64,000 nucleotides of DNA from Leishmania mexicana MHOM/GT/2001/U1103 (lineage: Eukaryota > Euglenozoa > Kinetoplastea > Trypanosomatida > Trypanosomatidae). The notes under the pieces are model-generated. The model saw only the letters and a program-made list of their open reading frames with translations. It had not been told where the DNA came from and searched no databases. This document shows, piece by piece, positions 48,505 to 58,149 of this stretch; within the stretch, counting starts at the first letter, position 1, and each line of letters opens with the position of its first letter. The stretch spans positions 324,501-388,500 of the forward strand of contig NC_018325.1 in the NCBI RefSeq assembly GCF_000234665.1, written 5' to 3'. A program made the position numbers and the translations under genes.

Positions 48505-50162
48505 TGGGGGTGGGTGGGCCCGGTAAGCGCGAGAGCAGCCGAAGACGGCGAAAAACAGAGGAGGAGGAGGGGGAGGGGGGGGGCATGCTTGTGTCTACGT
48601 GTGCGTGGTGATGATACACGTGACATGCCCTCCTCCTCCCGCGCATCTGTTCACCTCCGCCCTCCCTGCCCTTTCTCTCCCCGTCCTGTTCCTCCTGTCC
48701 GTCCGAGGGTCTCACTCCGACACTGTGTGTGTATGTGTGTATCTTTCGGTCCGTGCGCCTTTCTCTGTATTTAGATTTTGTGCTTGTGGACTGCTCTCCC
48801 TTCTCTTCTTCCCTTTTATTCCTCGTGCTTCCGATGACGGCGCACGTGTGCCCTCCAGCACTCCTGCCTTCTCTCCTCCCTGCCTTCCCCTGCATCCGCA
48901 TCACCTTCCCAATGAGGGCTCTGCCCCATCGAGATGGGAGGGAGGACAAGACCGTGTGCGCCGATCAGTGACACACACACATGCATGCATGCATGCGTTG
49001 CCTTGGGGAGCATGGTGTTATGATTAGACGAACAGTGCGTATAATCGCGTGTTCCGAAGATGGAACTCGGCAAAGGAAAAACAAAAGGGCAACCGCAACG
49101 AATGCGGATGGTCGTGATGTGATGCGTGGCAGTTCTTCCACGGTCGTTGTCGTCATCATCATCACGGCCGCCGCCGCTGCCGCCGCCTCCTCCCTTTCTT
49201 TCATCACTTGGACAGCTAGACAGGCACGGACACAGATCAGTCGCGCCTGTGCGACTCGTTGTTGTGAGGATGTGGTTACACACAACCACGCGTGTGCCGG
49301 CCCGAATCAGTGTGGGTGTGGGGGTGTGGGGGGGGATGACTTCTTTACCCCACCCCACCCCCACACACCGATTCGGGCCGACACACGCGTGGTTGTGTTG
49401 GTGGTCGTCGCGAGAACGCATCGATGCGCTCGTCCAACTCTTCTTCCCCCGCACGCCGCTCCCCCTTCGTGGAACTATAACAAATGACCCAGGCAACATG
49501 CGCCACCGAGAGAGAGAGGCTGCTCACACCTCGAAGATGAGTAGTGACGAAGCCACTCCCCAGTCACTGATGTAGTGCGATGAACACCATCGCCGCTGCG
49601 GACTCTGCAAGGGTGGCAGCAAGGCGGAGGCGCCAGCCCCTCTCTTCTCTCTCGCACGTATCGTGTTGCACGCGCATGTCGGCGTGCACTTGTGTGTGTG
49701 TGTGTGTTCGTCTCCCCTCGCGTTGCGGCACCCTTCATTACCGCAGTCGCTTCTCTCTCTCCACGCATCTTCTCTTTTCCACCACCACCACCACCACCAC
49801 CGCGTTGCTCCACTTCACCTCTCTCGCCCATCCCCGCGACGACTCCGCCGCCATTCTTGCCGCCGGCACTGCGGCCCCGTCTGCGTGCACACACATCTAC
49901 GTCCCCGTGACCCGCGCCTCTCTTCACCTCTGGCGCCGGCAGTGTGCGCACTGAAGGGGAACAGGGAGGAAACAGCTGAAAGGCACAGAGACCGAGCTTG
50001 TAACAACTGGGGAACACGTCGGTGGCTTTCATCATCGCCGCACATCCCCCACCCGTCTCGCATCTGCAGTGGTAGCTGCAGTAGCTGGCTTCACCACCCC
50101 ACCTCTACGATCGAACCGCATACACACACACACACACATACACACAGGCGCCTGTGCCCACG
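48505..50162. other. 1.66 kb spacer with long inverted repeat
   Basis: It holds an ATGC run at about 48977-48995, a strong inverted repeat at 49280-49398, a CAC run near 49780-49802, a pyrimidine tract ending in AG at 50068-50069 (plausible acceptor for the PDCD2-like gene) and a CA tract at about 50121-50146. No supported gene. Confidence 0.65.
49280..49398. repeat. Near-perfect inverted repeat (potential hairpin)
   Basis: Bases 49280-49314 pair with 49364-49398 at 33 of 35 positions, with mismatches only at 49297 and 49309. Pairing can continue with gaps between a G-rich run (49315-49335) and a C-rich run (49346-49363), leaving a loop around GACTTCTTT. It lies between two + strand genes, so it should be transcribed, either in the 3' UTR of the upstream gene or in discarded spacer RNA. 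Confidence 0.93.
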
Positions 50163-51485
50163 ATGAGCGCCACGCCGTCGACTGTGCTCCTGGGCCTCTT
50201 CGACGGCTACATGTCCCATAAGCGTGATCGGCTCACTTCGGAAACCAAATTAGGCGGCACGCCGACGTATTTTCCGTCGTTGACTGACGCGGACAAGGCA
50301 CAGATACATCGCTGGACGAGCTGCGGTGTCTGTGGCCATGCTATGAGTCTCCTTACCCAGGCGTACAGCCCGCTGCCCACAGCGCCGACGAACCATCCGC
50401 ACCACCGCATGGTGTACGTGTTTGCCTGTAACTCTGGCTACTGCTCTCGGCAGCCGACGAGCAGTATGGTGGCCTTTAGCGTGCAGGTGGATCAGGAGGA
50501 TGAACAGGCGCTCGCCGAGACCGCCGAGGACGACGAAGACGAGGTGATTGAGACGGGTCCACTGCTGCCGTCGGAGCTGCCCGAGGCCGTGCTGCCGCCA
50601 TGCTACGTCTACATCGATGCGGAGCCGTCCAAGGAGGTTGTGGTGCCGACGGACATCGAGCGTGAGCTTATCAAGATGGCGGAGGAGAACGCGCGGAGCA
50701 CCGTCACAGATGAAGAACTGCAGCAGCTGGAGCAGACGATGGACCTGAAGGACAAGAAAACGGACTACTACTACGAGAAGTTCCGCTCACGGGTTGCTCG
50801 AGCGCCGAATCAAGTATTGCGCTACTACGAGCGCACCGTGGCAGCACCAGCAGCCACATCTGCGTCGTTGCGCGGGAAGGATGTCAAACCGATCTTCATG
50901 AACCCGGACAAAGTGAAAGCCATGGTCACCATCCCTGCATGCGCCTGCTGCGGCTCTGCACAGACAGCAGAGCTGCAGGTGATGCCGACATCCCTGTACT
51001 ACCTGCACGTCAGCGAGTACACCGCACTCGCACGGGCAGACGCCGCCCCCATGGCGGCTTCTGCGGGGACGCCGGGAGCAGCCATCACGCAGGGCAATGC
51101 AGTCGACAAGCAGTCACCTGTCGCATCGCCCAGCGCGTCTACGCCGGCGTGCAGGACATCTGCGTCGTCCGGGGCCGCCACTGCCCCCGAAAAGGGGATC
51201 TCTAACAATGTTGATGACGGCTGCGACTTTGGAACCATCACCGTGTACGTGTGCGGGAAGGACTGCGCGGCACGGCAGGATGGCGTGGTGCTACGTCGCG
51301 AGACCCTGTGCGTGGAGGAGGCCCCCACCATGCGAGACGAGGAGCGGGCAGCGAAGGCAGACGCTGCCAAGGCAGGCGCCGACGGTGTCACACACAAGGT
51401 AACGCTACGAGAGCTCCTGCACGGAAACGGGGAGTGCGATGAGGACATGGAGGAGGATGATGACGAGGGGGGGCCACATCGATGA
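50163..51485 (+). CDS. PDCD2/TSR4 family protein
   Basis: 440 residues from the ATG at 50163 (the frame upstream reaches only a GTG). The N-terminal domain has VLLGLFDGY, ETKLGGTPTYFPS, then CGVCGHAMSLLTQAYSPL (from residue 53) and HRMVYVFACNSGYC. The C-terminal domain has YYYEKFRSRVARAPNQVLRYY (about 202-222), CACCGS near 260 and GTITVYVCGKDCA near 357. These follow the PDCD2 pattern. Family members such as yeast Tsr4 are dedicated chaperones of ribosomal protein uS5/Rps2 in small-subunit assembly; that role is inferred here. An Ala/Ser/Pro insert of about 65 residues interrupts the C-terminal domain (about 290-355) and an acidic linker joins the domains. Cytosolic; no targeting signal. Confidence 0.88.
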   Translation: MSATPSTVLLGLFDGYMSHKRDRLTSETKLGGTPTYFPSLTDADKAQIHRWTSCGVCGHAMSLLTQAYSPLPTAPTNHPHHRMVYVFACNSGYCSRQPTSSMVAFSVQVDQEDEQALAETAEDDEDEVIETGPLLPSELPEAVLPPCYVYIDAEPSKEVVVPTDIERELIKMAEENARSTVTDEELQQLEQTMDLKDKKTDYYYEKFRSRVARAPNQVLRYYERTVAAPAATSASLRGKDVKPIFMNPDKVKAMVTIPACACCGSAQTAELQVMPTSLYYLHVSEYTALARADAAPMAASAGTPGAAITQGNAVDKQSPVASPSASTPACRTSASSGAATAPEKGISNNVDDGCDFGTITVYVCGKDCAARQDGVVLRRETLCVEEAPTMRDEERAAKADAAKAGADGVTHKVTLRELLHGNGECDEDMEEDDDEGGPHR

Positions 51486-52874
51486 TGAGGCGGTGACGAC
51501 GGCTTAAAGCGGCCGGTGCGCATGGGAGGACGAAGATAAGGTCGTGTCGAGAGAGACGTGAGGTGTGGCGGCGGCTGCGCCCTGCCCCTACCCGGCCCCC
51601 CTCGTCCCTTTCCTTGCTGTATACGAGTCACAGCACCACGCACGTCTCTGCCTGTCGGTGCGCGCTCGCCTCCCCGTCGTCCCTCGTCTGTCCTCTCCTC
51701 CCCCCTCCTCCGGCGGACAAGTTCCGCACCATTTCGTTTAAACACAGAACACACAGCACGACTTTCCAAGTCGCCACCCGCAGCGCCTGGAAAGGTGTGG
51801 CGTCAGCTCATCTCCGTCGTCCCCCATGCAGCAGGCACGGACGAGACACGTCACCGTCTTCTCCGAGTGCTCGAGGACCAGAGCCCCCCCCCTCCTCCTC
51901 CTCCTTCCCCACGCGCATGCACGCATGCACACTGACAAGGGCTCCTATCAACTCCCACGGGCTCCCTTTTCTCGTCGTCCTACCCGTTACTACGGCAACG
52001 CATGACGGAGACCAAAGCCAAGGGCCCACCACCGCCGTCTCCTGCACGGCGTTCCATCGTGGCCATCACCCTCTACTCGATCACCATTTCTCTCCTCTTC
52101 ACACCCTCCTCCCATTACCGCACACATCTCTCCACCCATTTGCCCCCACAATGCCCGTGTTGCATGGCACACATCTTGGTCGCTGGCCGTGTTGGTGACC
52201 GCTACGACCTGCTGGTGTTGCTGTAGCAGTCGTCGCTGCAAGAGAAGTAAGGGCAGCAGGAAGAGGAGAGGGGGAGGGAGGGCACACGTCTTCTGACAAG
52301 GTGCAGCCACCTCCGTGTGTGCTGCTGGCACCCTCCCATCCTACCCCAGTGGACGCATCAGCGAAGCGCACAAAGTGAAGCGCTACTTTCTCTGTCTCTC
52401 TGTCTCTCTGTCTCTGTGTGTGTGTCGGCTGAAACACGGGTGACGGGCGCCTACTCTCCCGCGCCGCTGCACACGAGCCCGGGACATCGGCCTCCCCCCC
52501 TCCATCATCCTTCTCTCACCGGCGGTGAAGGTACACACGTACGACGCAATCTGCGCTGGCCTCTCGAACTCGTTTCGCCTCTCCCCTCATTTGCACGCGG
52601 TTTTCGGCGCGGTCGCGGCCGCTGCGAACCTTTCCTCTGCTTGCTTGCCTGTCTTGTATCAAACTCTCAGAGAGTGCGCGACGAGCGGCGAGGCGCGCAG
52701 ACGGAGCAACAGAGAAGAAACTCATTTAACTCGGTGGGGCCGTCTTGCCAACGCCGCACACAGTTACCCTCTTCACGACGGGGGCACGCGCACGTTATCC
52801 GAGCATCGCGGACACAAGTGAGAAGGAAATTGTAAAGTGCTCACGCAAGGCCAGAGCGCACGCACACGCAGGCT
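51486..52874. other. 1.39 kb spacer
   Basis: Pyrimidine-rich at about 51580-51720 and 51895-51920, with a TCTG/TCTC array running into GT near 52390-52428. An AG at 52870-52871 lies just before the next ATG. Open frames across 51560-52200 are Ser/Pro/His low complexity. No supported gene. Confidence 0.6.
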
Positions 52875-55800
52875 ATGCCGTCCCCGTCCTCGTCCTCGTC
52901 CTCGTCGAGGATGCACCCCTCGGAGGGCATCCGCAGGCCCGCGCGACTCTCTAGCTCTCACTCCTCTTCCTCTGCTTCGCATGACCGTCAAACCATCGGC
53001 CCATCGCCGCGTGGCGACCGCGTGATTGGTGCACAGACCCCACGATCTGTCGAGTTTACGGAGGCGCCACGCGCGGAGATGGGGGAGAAAGATATAGACA
53101 GCAGCAGCTTCGCTAGCTCCAGTGGCAGCCAGCTGCGTCGCCCGTGCGATGGTAATAGCGGCGATGCCCATCGCTGCGCAGTGTCGGAGTCGCCGAACCG
53201 TAGCCGTTGCTTCGAGATGCTTGAACACGTGCCAGAGAACGACGACCCCCACAGGACGGAGACGAGCGTGGCGCACGGCACTGTAACGTGGAATATGTCT
53301 CCCATGCTGCCGCCGCGATCAGGTGCGCGGGTAGGCGAGACAGCGTGTTGTGATACCCGCTCCACTTGCTCGAGCCCCGCCTCTGCTGCCTGCGTGATCA
53401 CTGGTGGCACCGGTGGTTCTTCACGGCCATCTTCCTCTTGTCCCTCGCGTGGTGCGAGCTCGTCGCTGACGACGCCGAAGCGGGTGGACGGCGCTTTTGT
53501 GGGCGCTCACAGCTCTGCTGCGCAGCCGCCAGATTCGGGGGCGCCCCTCTCGAGCGATTCACTTGCGGCCTTGTCCACAGAGCAGATGGAAGCGGCACTC
53601 CAGTTGTACGTGGAGAAGGGTGGTGTTTACACGAGTGAGGTGACTTCAGCGCTCCAGGCACTGCCGTGGTGTGCCACGACCTTGGCGCACGCTTCGTCGG
53701 TCTCCAGCGTCGCTGATGCGTCCGCAGCGGACACGGACACGGAGGTGGAGCAACATTTGATCGATCCGGAGGTCTGGCTCGGCGCTGTGGCTGCAGCGAC
53801 TGCCTCCGCAGTAGCAGTAGCCGAGAACGACGGGCAAGCAAGTGTGGCGGCGGCGCCTGCTGCCACGCGAATCGCTTCAGCGGGAGCCCTAGAAAAGACG
53901 CAAGGGCGACACAGCACGTTCGAAGAGGGCTCGGCGATGATGATGCAGCCTTCAAATCTCGCCGACCCGTCTGCCCCTGTTCCCGTTGAACGAACGACGG
54001 AGAAGCGGCGCAGCTTGGGCGACTCTTCGAGTGAGCTTGCCGCTGCTGACAGTGCCTTTGCTGACCATGGAGCAGGCCGTGGCTCAGAGCGAAGCTCAGG
54101 CGTCGTCTCTAAGGTGGACAGTCGCTCCCATCGCCGCGGCGATGATACCGATGACGGCACGTCGAGGGTAAACAGTGCCAACGGTCATCATGTATCTACT
54201 GATCGAAAGCTGGCTTACAGTGACGCCGCCAACGACTCTACAGAGCGCGTCGCACGTGGGGAGCGCTCCCCCTCTCTGCCACAGCTGACGCCACGCCACC
54301 GATTAGACTCTGCGCCGCACACGCAGGAGCAGCGACAGCCCGTGTCCAGTTTTATGAGCAACACCCGGGCACTACGAAACTCGCCTTTATACTCTTCCGT
54401 GTCACCGATGCAGCGCTCTGTGGTTGACCGACGACGGTCTCCTGCAGCCGCGGCAGCGTCCTCGCCGGCGCTTGTCGCGAAAGACGCGACGGAGACCACC
54501 GCCTCCCCGGCTGCGTCAACGTTCGGTGCAGCCTTTGCGGGGACCGCAGGCATGCACGTCCTTTTCCAGCTGTGCCTGCGGACACCCCTGGCGACGGCCT
54601 CCGCGACGCTGAGGGTTAGCGACTGGTATGCACTCCTAGCCCAGCTGCGGCACGATGGGCGCCACAAGCTGCCACCGCAGCCAATCCTCGACGACGTCGC
54701 CCGCACCATCGCGCACGCAGTGCAGTCTGAAGGGCATTCAGGCGGGCTGACTTTGAGCGGTTTCACCCGCGTTGTACAGCGCCAGCTGAAGGAGGTGAGG
54801 CTCGACATGACATCGCCGCTTCCTCAAAATGTCCCCGCCGGCAGCGGGACGGCGTCGCAGCAGGAGGTGGCGTTGCACTTCCCGCAACACCCCAGGTATA
54901 CGGTCACTGTGCCGACTTCTGCAGCAGTATCATCTCCGTCGCCCTCGCTTCCATCGAGACGCAGCAGCCGGTGGAACTCACAGACGAAGCTGACACCGGT
55001 GACTAATAGCGGCCAGTGGCGTGTGCTGCCGACGTGGTGCATGGCGCTTGCCGGCCTCTTCCCGCTGGAGATGTCGAAGGTGTGCCCTGTGCCCGTGGTG
55101 CGCTACCTGCGCAGCGTCGGGCTGATTCGCGCGGTGCTCGAGGCGATCATGCAGCGCCTGGAGATCGAGGTGGAGGCAATCCCTGGATGCGTGGCACCTA
55201 CATCGAGCGCAGCCAGCAAGGAAGCACAGAATCCGTCCGAAGGCGCAGCGCTGGAAAGCTTTGTGTTGTCGCCGTCACGGGAGGGGTCTGGGGGGAGCAG
55301 ATCGGTGAGCAACCTGCTCGCTCGGAGCAGCGCCTCTGCCGGTGCCCGTCCCGCGAGCTCGACCGTCGTCACTGAGAAGGCTGTTGGCGGCAGTGGCGAC
55401 AGAAACGGGACATGGAATGAGCGGCCGATTTGGGGCTCTACGACGGCGGGCAATCACCGCAGGAGGGTGCAGTGCCGTAAAAGGGGCGCTGCCACGAACG
55501 TGGTGGCAACCCCGGAGAGGGCAGGAGGCGACGGTGCGCTCGTCGCCTCAAACCCGCAGGGGGTGAGCAGCGGTAGCAGCCGTCCAAAGGCGGACACCAC
55601 TGCCTCCACCGGTCGTGATACTGTCAGGTCGCACTACCTCGATCAGCGTCCCCTCGATGAGATCACCATCTCCGTCGTGGCGCGGGCCAAGGCGCGCCGT
55701 CTCATGGACACGCTCCGGCGCCACACTGTCCCCATCAACCGCTACGAGTGCTTCGCGCGTGTGGAGCAGGAGGATGAGCCAGTGCAGCAGGCGCTGTGCT

Positions 55801-57170
55801 TTGTGTCTCGGGAGGAGCTGAAGGCAACCTTCAGCAGCGACGGCGACGAGGACAGCGATGCAGACTCGGACGCGATGCCCGACATGATTGCCGCGCTCAC
55901 GTACCACCCAGAGGCGGAGACGGCGGCGAGCCTAGGTGGGACGGACGCGAAGGGCGGCGGTGGCGTAGACGTGGACCAGACACGCTCGTCTCTGCCGCCA
56001 CCACCGCTGTCGCACACGTCTGCCCTCAACGTGCTGCCCACTGTCATGGATGCCGCGCGGGCTTCAATGCACGTGAGCGGGCGGGCCTCGTCCGCCTCCG
56101 CATCCCGCATGGCTTCCGCTGGCAGCGCCGTGAGGCCACCGCCGCCTGTGCCTTGTATGTTCCGCATGAGCGGCGTGCTCCCCACCTCGCTTGCCCGAAA
56201 AGAGGAGGAGGCTCTGGTGCGCCGACTCAGCAAGCCCGTCTGCGACCCTGCCGCGATGAGTCTGCGCGTGGCCTCTACAGAAAATGGCTACACGTCCTGT
56301 CACGCTGCGGACACCACAACCGCCATCGGCACATCCGACTCAGCGTGTGCCAACACAAAGGCTATTGAAGACCGCCCGACCCGTTTAGCGCCATCACGAC
56401 CTCCCTCTGGGTCGGCCGCCCAGCGCCACTACCGGTCCCACCTGCATCCGACGGATCGAGAGTCGTCCAACGACACAGTCTCGCGCAGTGTCCCAGCTTC
56501 GCCGTCGCGGAGTGGCTTCCGTCGGCGGCGCAGCCGCCCATCCTCATCGCAGATAGATCAATGTTATGCCTCCGTGTGCCCCGGTCGCCAGCATCAGACG
56601 TCCCCGTCGTTGGCGTCCGACACGGGCAGCGGCGGCGCCTGCACGTCGCAGCCGACAGAGAGGCGAAACCGCAGTTCCCCGTTCTTCGAAGTTCCTTACG
56701 TGCTTGCGGCGGCACCGCTGTCGTCATCAGCCGCGGCTGCTGCTGCTGTGCAAGTGATCGGGAGCGGCGCGCGATCCGCATCATCATCGGGTGCGGCAAT
56801 CCCGCCGCAGCCGCCGGCCCCGCGTCGACAGGCAGGCTGCCATGTCGCATCACGAGGTGCTCCTCGTGGCCCCTCGAGGGCGGGCTCCGCAGCGCCGCTT
56901 CGTGCCAAGGCGAAGGACAAGTCTGCAGAAGGCCGACGAGCTGGGAGCACCCCGAACAACGCTGTTCTCAACCTGGCGCGGCGCGGCTCGCGCTCTAGAA
57001 GGTCGACCTCCCGACGCTCGAGTGACGCCCCACCGCGCGGCCGAAGTGCCGCTGATGCACACCCACCTGCTGCTCCCTCGCAGCCGCACCTCTCGCTCTA
57101 CGAGCGACGCCTTTGTCGACAGCTTCAGCGCGCCTACTCTAACGAGCACGTCTACTACCACACAAACTGA
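52875..57170 (+). CDS. Hypothetical 1431-residue low-complexity protein
   Basis: ATG at 52875 to TGA. A second ATG at 52911 follows an initial Ser run. Mostly Ser/Ala/Thr/Arg-rich and probably disordered, with three more ordered islands. One is helical near 235-265 (STEQMEAALQLYVEKGGVY). One is near 555-640 (MHVLFQLCLRTPLATASATL, then LTLSGFTRVVQRQLKEV). One is near 915-980 (DEITISVVARAKARRLMDTL, then a short acidic patch). The C-terminus is Arg/Ser-rich and ends LYERRLCRQLQRAY. No family recognised; the middle island loosely recalls calcium-binding or TPPP-like folds, but I see no convincing motif. The long frame with GC-rich third bases supports it being coding. Confidence 0.68.
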   Translation: MPSPSSSSSSSRMHPSEGIRRPARLSSSHSSSSASHDRQTIGPSPRGDRVIGAQTPRSVEFTEAPRAEMGEKDIDSSSFASSSGSQLRRPCDGNSGDAHRCAVSESPNRSRCFEMLEHVPENDDPHRTETSVAHGTVTWNMSPMLPPRSGARVGETACCDTRSTCSSPASAACVITGGTGGSSRPSSSCPSRGASSSLTTPKRVDGAFVGAHSSAAQPPDSGAPLSSDSLAALSTEQMEAALQLYVEKGGVYTSEVTSALQALPWCATTLAHASSVSSVADASAADTDTEVEQHLIDPEVWLGAVAAATASAVAVAENDGQASVAAAPAATRIASAGALEKTQGRHSTFEEGSAMMMQPSNLADPSAPVPVERTTEKRRSLGDSSSELAAADSAFADHGAGRGSERSSGVVSKVDSRSHRRGDDTDDGTSRVNSANGHHVSTDRKLAYSDAANDSTERVARGERSPSLPQLTPRHRLDSAPHTQEQRQPVSSFMSNTRALRNSPLYSSVSPMQRSVVDRRRSPAAAAASSPALVAKDATETTASPAASTFGAAFAGTAGMHVLFQLCLRTPLATASATLRVSDWYALLAQLRHDGRHKLPPQPILDDVARTIAHAVQSEGHSGGLTLSGFTRVVQRQLKEVRLDMTSPLPQNVPAGSGTASQQEVALHFPQHPRYTVTVPTSAAVSSPSPSLPSRRSSRWNSQTKLTPVTNSGQWRVLPTWCMALAGLFPLEMSKVCPVPVVRYLRSVGLIRAVLEAIMQRLEIEVEAIPGCVAPTSSAASKEAQNPSEGAALESFVLSPSREGSGGSRSVSNLLARSSASAGARPASSTVVTEKAVGGSGDRNGTWNERPIWGSTTAGNHRRRVQCRKRGAATNVVATPERAGGDGALVASNPQGVSSGSSRPKADTTASTGRDTVRSHYLDQRPLDEITISVVARAKARRLMDTLRRHTVPINRYECFARVEQEDEPVQQALCFVSREELKATFSSDGDEDSDADSDAMPDMIAALTYHPEAETAASLGGTDAKGGGGVDVDQTRSSLPPPPLSHTSALNVLPTVMDAARASMHVSGRASSASASRMASAGSAVRPPPPVPCMFRMSGVLPTSLARKEEEALVRRLSKPVCDPAAMSLRVASTENGYTSCHAADTTTAIGTSDSACANTKAIEDRPTRLAPSRPPSGSAAQRHYRSHLHPTDRESSNDTVSRSVPASPSRSGFRRRRSRPSSSQIDQCYASVCPGRQHQTSPSLASDTGSGGACTSQPTERRNRSSPFFEVPYVLAAAPLSSSAAAAAAVQVIGSGARSASSSGAAIPPQPPAPRRQAGCHVASRGAPRGPSRAGSAAPLRAKAKDKSAEGRRAGSTPNNAVLNLARRGSRSRRSTSRRSSDAPPRGRSAADAHPPAAPSQPHLSLYERRLCRQLQRAYSNEHVYYHTN

Positions 57171-58149
57171 GGGAGACGGAGAGGCGGGGTGAGGGGTGAG
57201 GGAAGGCGCACCGATGTGGTCGTATCTCACGAAGCCTGCAACATGCAGCGAGGCAAAGGTGTAGGGAGGGGAGGGGAGGGGGTGGAGCGAAAAATGCACG
57301 AAGGGCAGAGACGGTGGGGAGGGGGTGGGGCGAGCCGCCGCCGCGATACCGCCATCCTCTCACTCCTTGTCGTCTGCGGTCCCAATCGCCCCTCGCCGCT
57401 TTCTCGTTCTCCTTTCTTTATATCCCCTTCCTGCGAACCAAAAGAAGAGAGTGCGGCGGCTGTGTCTGGTGTCTCACGCCATCACCCCCCCCCCTTACCT
57501 TCCCCTCCCCCGTACCCCGCCTTGTTGCACCCTCCCCTTCCACGCACACGCGCATGCAGGGTGAGGTCAGCACGCCGCGCACCTTTCTTGCCTGCCCTTC
57601 TCTGAATACACAGCTTGTGGCACCGCGAATCGTCGGTCACGCACGCAGGCAAGCACAAGACACAGTATTGCTGAGCAAAGGCGCCATATGCGCAGGGCAC
57701 TGGCGGCTTCTTCTTCCTTTTCCCCCCTGTGCATGTCCGTCCGTGTGTGTGTGTGGGTGTACGTGAATGCATGTGCGTGTGTGTGTGCGCGCTTATTTTC
57801 CCTTTCCCTTTTCCTTCAGCGTGTACCCGCCCCGCCGTTCTCCTCCTTACGAGACTTCTACAGTGTCCCCCATATTCCAACACGCTTCTCTCCGGCCCTC
57901 AGGGGGGGGGGGTTGCGGTTGCTGATGCGGGGAGGGAGGGCGACTGCACCAACCCGTTGGCCGCTATCATGCTCAGGACGGCCACTGCCTCCTCCTCAGG
58001 CGCTATGATTTCACATGCATGCATGCGTGTGTGCGTGTGTCTTTTCTCCATCCTCTTTACTGCCGATCCCTGCACGCTCTCCACCCTTCCCTACCGCACC
58101 GTGGGACGCACTGCACAGTCTTCAGGGCGCACCAACCGTTGCTGGACAC
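57171..58149. other. 0.98 kb spacer
   Basis: G-rich stretches near 57260-57330 and 57901-57911, a C run near 57484-57493, GT-rich sequence at about 57745-57800 and an ATGCATGC run near 58013. Pyrimidine-rich sequence at 58020-58095 precedes the next gene. No supported gene. Confidence 0.6.

Noticed and set aside
48977..48995. Short ATGC repeat, possible CRISPR-like or regulatory array
   Set aside because: Simple tetranucleotide repeat without spacers; CRISPR is not expected in a eukaryotic nuclear genome.
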